A stretch of DNA of 64,000 nucleotides, taken from contig OZ244815.1 of the NCBI GenBank assembly GCA_965220235.1, positions 1,550,001-1,614,000 of the forward strand, written 5' to 3'. How positions within the stretch are numbered: position 1 is the first letter of the stretch; every line of letters starts with the position of its first letter. Both the position numbers and the translations under genes were made by a program. The notes under the pieces are model-generated. The model saw nothing but the letters and a program-made list of their open reading frames with translations, ran no database searches and had not been told where the DNA came from. This stretch comes from Bin55 sp965220235. Lineage in GTDB: Bacteria; Pseudomonadota; Gammaproteobacteria; Pseudomonadales; Azotimanducaceae. Below, one piece after another: positions 61,192 through 64,000 of this stretch.

Positions 61192-62298
61192 TCATTCCAA
61201 TTCGAGAACCAAGGTTTTAGACCGTCGTAGAACTTGCTTTGGCGTGCGACCACGGTTGTTTTGCGCACTTAATTTCGCACCGTTCTTAATTAATAGGTCT
61301 ACGACCTGCTGTAGACGCTGATGGTTCTTAATGGATGACCTGCACGCTGTGTGTAATGGGGTGTCACCATCTCGATCTTGTGCATTTACGTCGGCCCCGT
61401 GATCTAGAAGAATTCGAACCGGCTCAACGAATCCGGCTTTCGCAGCGCAGTGGAGCGCGCTCTGTCCCTTATAGTTCGTGACATTTACGTCTGCTCCTTG
61501 TTCAAGCAGGTCTTGAACCACTTTGGGATTACCACCCCGGTCACCACGACAGACATACACCAAGGACGGCCAACCATTCTCACTAGCGTCAATCTCAACC
61601 TGTGCGCCGAATGATTTGAGCATTTTGACAAGCTTTGGGTCACCTATGTCGCCTTGAAGTAGGGGTTTCTGAGATACGTCCATACCTGCTTCTAATAAAA
61701 GCCTCAAGATCTCTGCATCTCTTCGCCAGATCGCGAAGCGTAGTAGTAGAGTGCTGTATGGTTTGACCTTGGCACCGTGTTCAATGAGCAACTCAACAAG
61801 ATCTGGATGCACTCCACTAATGGCGTAGTGCATTAGTGTCGCGTTGAAGTGCGGGTCGTGTTGATGGAACTCTTGTGTAACAAGACTAGGATCTTTGCGA
61901 ATTATTCGTTCGACTTCCTGGATTTCGCCTAGAAACGTTGAAGTAAGCACGTCACGTTGTGCCCCGGCTTCTTCCAAGCGGTTAACAACTGCCGTGCGAT
62001 TCTTGAAAATCGCGGCGCAAAGTGGACTGATTTCGACGAGTAGTGGCGTATAGTGGCAACCGCGTGCTTCGATATCGATATCGCCGTATGTATCGAGTAG
62101 GAATGAAACGATATTCAGACGACCGCGATACGATGCTTCCCACAGCATGGTTCTTCCATGCGAACCAATCCGCGTACGCCAATCAGGTCGTAATGCGAGA
62201 ACCTCTTTGAGTGTTTGAAGGTCGCCACGGGAGGCTGCAGCAACGCCGATTTTTAGGAAGTCGCTAGCCTTGCCCGTGAGTATGGATCTTTCGTTCAA
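61192..62298 (-). CDS. Ankyrin-repeat protein
   Basis: The 368-residue protein is almost entirely ankyrin repeats. Clear units are GRTMLWEASYRGRLNIVSFL (about 48), ATLMHYAISGVHPDLVELLI, GQSALHCAAKAGFVEPVRIL with DHGADVNAQDRDG, and DTPLHTACRSSIKN. It begins at TTG 62298 and has no signal peptide, so it is probably cytoplasmic. It is a distant relative of the ankyrin protein at 34416-35510. It is convergent with the DUF2807 gene and divergent from the oxidase gene. Partner unknown. Confidence 0.87.
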   Translation of the reverse strand: MNERSILTGKASDFLKIGVAAASRGDLQTLKEVLALRPDWRTRIGSHGRTMLWEASYRGRLNIVSFLLDTYGDIDIEARGCHYTPLLVEISPLCAAIFKNRTAVVNRLEEAGAQRDVLTSTFLGEIQEVERIIRKDPSLVTQEFHQHDPHFNATLMHYAISGVHPDLVELLIEHGAKVKPYSTLLLRFAIWRRDAEILRLLLEAGMDVSQKPLLQGDIGDPKLVKMLKSFGAQVEIDASENGWPSLVYVCRGDRGGNPKVVQDLLEQGADVNVTNYKGQSALHCAAKAGFVEPVRILLDHGADVNAQDRDGDTPLHTACRSSIKNHQRLQQVVDLLIKNGAKLSAQNNRGRTPKQVLRRSKTLVLELE

Positions 62299-62462
62299 AT
62301 TGTGCTGGCTCTTTCTGCGTGATGTCGCGAAGAACGTTCCCCTTTTTATAATTTTCCCATGCGGTTCATCAACCGTATTCTCCTTTTCTAGGCATTAGTC
62401 GTGACGTATGGGAATGTTCCTGCATGTCTCGCGGTCTACATCGTTGATAGTTAAAGGTCTAA

Positions 62463-63080
62463 ATGGGATTCTTTAAGAAAATCCTCGAAAAGCCCTGGCT
62501 GCCGCCGGAGGGCAATGTCGTTGACCTTCACACAAGCTACTTCACGTCCTCGAATCGCAAAGTAGCGTTAGTTCTGTTCCTGTGCGTCGTAGGCGTACTC
62601 TTTTTCTTACTGTTCTCCGCCTATCACATGCGGAAAGCGTTTTCGACGGACTGGGTTTCGACGCCTGAACCTTGGTTAATCTGGTTCAACACATTGGTGT
62701 TGTTTGTTGTAAGCGGAGCATTCGAGTGGGCACGAGCTGCGTTGCCCAAAGAGCAGATTGAAGCCGTTCGATTGCGATTCATTGCGGCAGGCATCCTTAC
62801 CTTCGTATTCCTAGTGTTGCAGTTAGTTGCCTGGCAGCAACTCTACGACCTCGGATATACAGCACAGAGCAACCCTGCAAATGCCTTCTTCTACACGATT
62901 ACGGGAATTCACGGAGTTCATCTACTAGGTGGGTTGATTGCATGGTATCGTGCGATCCGATACATCAAGACCGAAAGCTCGTTCACCCGGATGAAGAACG
63001 CAATAGATCAGTGCGCACTATATTGGCACTTTCTATTATTTGTTTGGGTTGCGATGGTAGGTTTGTTTATTACCTCTTAA
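62463..63080 (+). CDS. Haem-copper oxidase subunit III
   Basis: The 205-residue protein has five predicted membrane helices, the short form of subunit III. Recognisable parts are KVALVLFLCVVGVLFFLLFSAYHMR, WFNTLVLFVVSGAFEWAR, FFYTITGIHGVHLLGGLIAWY and CALYWHFLLFVWVAMVGLF. It would sit beside the catalytic subunit of a terminal oxidase. Subunits I and II are not in the window. The copper ATPase gene begins three bases after its stop. A TATAAT at 62347-62352 may belong to its promoter. Confidence 0.87.
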   Translation: MGFFKKILEKPWLPPEGNVVDLHTSYFTSSNRKVALVLFLCVVGVLFFLLFSAYHMRKAFSTDWVSTPEPWLIWFNTLVLFVVSGAFEWARAALPKEQIEAVRLRFIAAGILTFVFLVLQLVAWQQLYDLGYTAQSNPANAFFYTITGIHGVHLLGGLIAWYRAIRYIKTESSFTRMKNAIDQCALYWHFLLFVWVAMVGLFITS

Positions 63081-63083
63081 CGA

Positions 63084-64000
63084 ATGGTCGCTACGGCCAC
63101 GGCGCGGAAGCGCATTTCTATCGATATTGAAGGCATGACGTGCGGTGCTTGCGTCGCACGTCTCGAGCGTGCATTCAACCGAGCCGATGGAATTGAAAAA
63201 GCCAACGTCAATCTACCGCTGGAAAAAGCCACCCTAGTCGTAGACCCTACGATCATCGCGTTTGATGATCTGAGATCAATCGTTGAACGCACCGGATTCG
63301 ACGTAGGCACTCAATCTCGGATGTACTTTATCGATGGTATGACTGAACCAGGTCATGTGTCGTTAGTCGAGGAAGTACTGTTCAACGTTCCTGGTGTACT
63401 CTCAGTAGACGCGAACTACGCCGAAGAGCGCGTGCGAGTGACCTTTGTTGCGCGCAGTTTAGCCGATTCCGCATTGGTTGATGCGATCTCTAACGCAGGG
63501 TTTGTATTACAGATTCCCTCCGAGAATGCATCGATTTCGCGGGACACTGAACGCAGGGACGACCGCGAGCGACTATTACTTTTCATCGCTTGCGCAGTTT
63601 GTGTTCCGTTTCTGGTGCAGATGTTTGCGCAGTTTTTTGGATGGGACGACATCCACATGATGCCAGCTGCTGAGGTCGTGCTCGCGAGCATCCTGCAGAT
63701 CTTTGTCGGTGCGCGTTTCTATCGAGCGGCTTACAACGCGTTACGGGGCCGTAGTGCCAATATGGATGTCCTTGTAGTCCTCGGAACCACCGCTGCGTAC
63801 CTGTATAGCTGGTACCTCATGCTGCAGCTTGGTGAAGCTGCTGAAGGCGAAATGTACTTCGAAGCTGCCGCGTTAATTCTGACGTTCATTCTTCTCGGCA
63901 AACGCTTAGAGTCACGCGCGAAGCGTGCGACGATGGCAGCCGTTCGTGAACTCATGGATTTACGTCCGCGGACTGCGAGATTACGAGACGAGGACGGACA
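63084..64000 (+). CDS. Copper-type P1B ATPase (5' part; runs off window)
   Basis: The frame is open from ATG 63084 to the window end (305 codons). A first heavy-metal domain has IEGMTCGACVARLERAF with the CxxC copper site. A second, starting FIDGMTEPGHVSLVEEVL, has the fold but no CxxC. Membrane helices follow (LLLFIACAVCVPFLVQMF, VVLASILQIFVGARFYRAAY) with RSANMDVLVVLGTTAAYLYS and ALILTFILLGKRLESRAK, typical of CopA/FixI pumps. The phosphorylation DKTGT and CPC motifs lie beyond the window. The three-base gap after oxidase subunit III suggests a role in copper supply to the oxidase. Confidence 0.93.
   Translation, partial: MVATATARKRISIDIEGMTCGACVARLERAFNRADGIEKANVNLPLEKATLVVDPTIIAFDDLRSIVERTGFDVGTQSRMYFIDGMTEPGHVSLVEEVLFNVPGVLSVDANYAEERVRVTFVARSLADSALVDAISNAGFVLQIPSENASISRDTERRDDRERLLLFIACAVCVPFLVQMFAQFFGWDDIHMMPAAEVVLASILQIFVGARFYRAAYNALRGRSANMDVLVVLGTTAAYLYSWYLMLQLGEAAEGEMYFEAAALILTFILLGKRLESRAKRATMAAVRELMDLRPRTARLRDEDG

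Noticed and set aside
1..64000. CRISPR array, insertion sequence, integrase or prophage
   Set aside because: No regularly spaced repeats, transposase or integrase motifs, or terminal inverted repeats were seen anywhere in the window.

Overview
The window reads as chromosome of an aerobic gammaproteobacterium-like organism. GC looks close to half, coding density is high, and holC, lptF/lptG, divergent katG/oxyR, a FabY-type ketosynthase, TonB-dependent receptors and a tRNA-Ala with encoded CCA all fit that group. No rRNA, insertion sequence, integrase or CRISPR array was seen. TTG is used as a start unusually often (about ten genes).

Layout. 1-2.6 kb: the 5' end of a DUF2141 gene, a DegT-type PLP enzyme, two tiny membrane proteins and a decayed 3' fragment of a FabY-type ketosynthase gene. 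2.6-12.6 kb: a TonB receptor, a two-gene ABC exporter and an NTF2/GH32 fusion. 12.65-21.2 kb: a carbon-building block with FabY-like ketosynthase, thiolase and MoaB on the minus strand, divergent from a very large single-chain acyl-CoA carboxylase (two carboxyltransferase halves, biotin carboxylase, biotin carrier). 21-34 kb: TauE/SafE with its LysR regulator, an acidic lipoprotein, ferrochelatase, hisH-hisF-quinone oxidoreductase, valS, katG/oxyR and an MNT/HEPN (mntA-hepT) toxin-antitoxin pair. 34-41 kb: an ankyrin protein, holC, lptF-lptG, gltX, an unknown protein and tRNA-Ala. 41-51 kb: a VOC protein, an ERG4/ERG24-like sterol reductase, a DsbD-type thiol reductase, and an operon of a TonB receptor with two TlpA-like lipoproteins. 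51-60 kb: a DUF4143 ATPase, a GH32-like / flavin monooxygenase / enoyl-CoA hydratase operon, two Fe(II)/2-oxoglutarate dioxygenases, and a tandem pair of PspB-like genes, each behind a sigma-54-type promoter. 60-64 kb: a DUF2807 protein, a second ankyrin protein, cytochrome oxidase subunit III and the 5' part of a copper P-type ATPase.

How the genes may work together. The carboxylase, thiolase and FabY-like enzyme would make malonyl-CoA and start acyl chains. The DsbD-type protein could pass electrons to the neighbouring TlpA-like lipoproteins beside their receptor. The copper ATPase follows a haem-copper oxidase subunit and could supply copper. The two GH32-like enzymes share an unusual active site in which the usual acid/base Glu is replaced. 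The least ordinary items are the permuted carboxylase, the GH32 variants and their operon, the sterol reductase, the ketosynthase remnant, and the duplicated PspB-like genes with sigma-54-type promoters.
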